NCBI GenBank assembly: GCA_031275535.1
Contig: JAISOR010000213.1
Span: 1 to 5,983, forward strand
From: Treponema sp.
GTDB lineage: Bacteria; Spirochaetota; Spirochaetia; Treponematales; Breznakiellaceae
DNA length: 5,983 nt
Reading direction: 5' to 3'
A model generated the notes under the pieces. It was not told the DNA's origin. It ran no database searches and saw only the letters and a program-made list of their open reading frames with translations. Made by a program: the position numbers and the translations under genes. This document shows positions 5,944 through 5,983 of the stretch, piece by piece (position 1 is the stretch's first letter; each line of letters starts with the position of its first letter).

Positions 5944-5983
5944 ATGACCCATACCTCATCATTCTATCCCCACTCCTCCATTT
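5944..5983 (+). CDS. Possible start of a further plus-strand gene (partial, unrecognised)
   Basis: ATG 5944 opens a frame reading MTHTSSFYPHSSI to the window edge without a stop. AGGA stands four bases before it, and GGGAGG (5925-5930) lies 13 bases before. Thirteen codons are too few to recognise a family or to prove coding. The position after a terminated gene, with purine-rich sequence ahead, is what a new transcription unit would look like, but this could be chance. Confidence 0.35.
   Translation, partial: MTHTSSFYPHSSI

Overview
The window is ordinary chromosomal sequence from a moderately GC-rich bacterium. My best guess is a spirochaete of the Treponema group. This rests on resemblance of the toxin-antitoxin proteins and the DHH protein to treponeme proteins I recall, not on a search. 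Most of the window is GC-rich. The first ~300 bases, holding the toxin-antitoxin genes, are clearly more AT-rich and look acquired.

Layout from left to right. Positions 1-335 (minus strand) hold a type II toxin-antitoxin pair: an antitoxin-like gene and the first 15 codons of a MazF/PemK-type toxin, which overlap by 14 bases and run off the left edge. A consensus-grade promoter (TTGACA, 17 bases, TATACT) lies inside the first third of the antitoxin frame, so the annotated antitoxin start is doubtful and its N-terminus may be rearranged. Positions 348-1700 (minus) encode a complete 12-helix MATE-family multidrug/cation antiporter. Positions 1701-1859 are a 159-base spacer filled with hairpins, including a 37-base palindrome with 18-base perfect arms. 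Positions 1860-4808 (minus) encode a large M16 zinc metallopeptidase of the PqqL type with a lipoprotein signal. Positions 4809-4866 are a short AT-rich divergent promoter region. Positions 4867-5775 (plus) encode a complete DHH-DHHA1 phosphoesterase with a near-consensus ribosome binding site, followed by an intrinsic terminator. The last 150 bases hold a weak stem-loop and possibly the first codons of another plus-strand gene.

The genes do not form an obvious pathway. M16 and MATE point the same way and could be co-transcribed, but the hairpin-rich spacer argues for at least partial separation. The DHH gene is transcribed divergently from M16 and is closed by its own terminator. The toxin-antitoxin pair has its own promoter. 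I found no CRISPR array, rRNA, tRNA, transposase or multi-gene novel system. The two points most worth checking are the antitoxin N-terminus with its internal promoter, and the structured repeat in the M16-MATE spacer.
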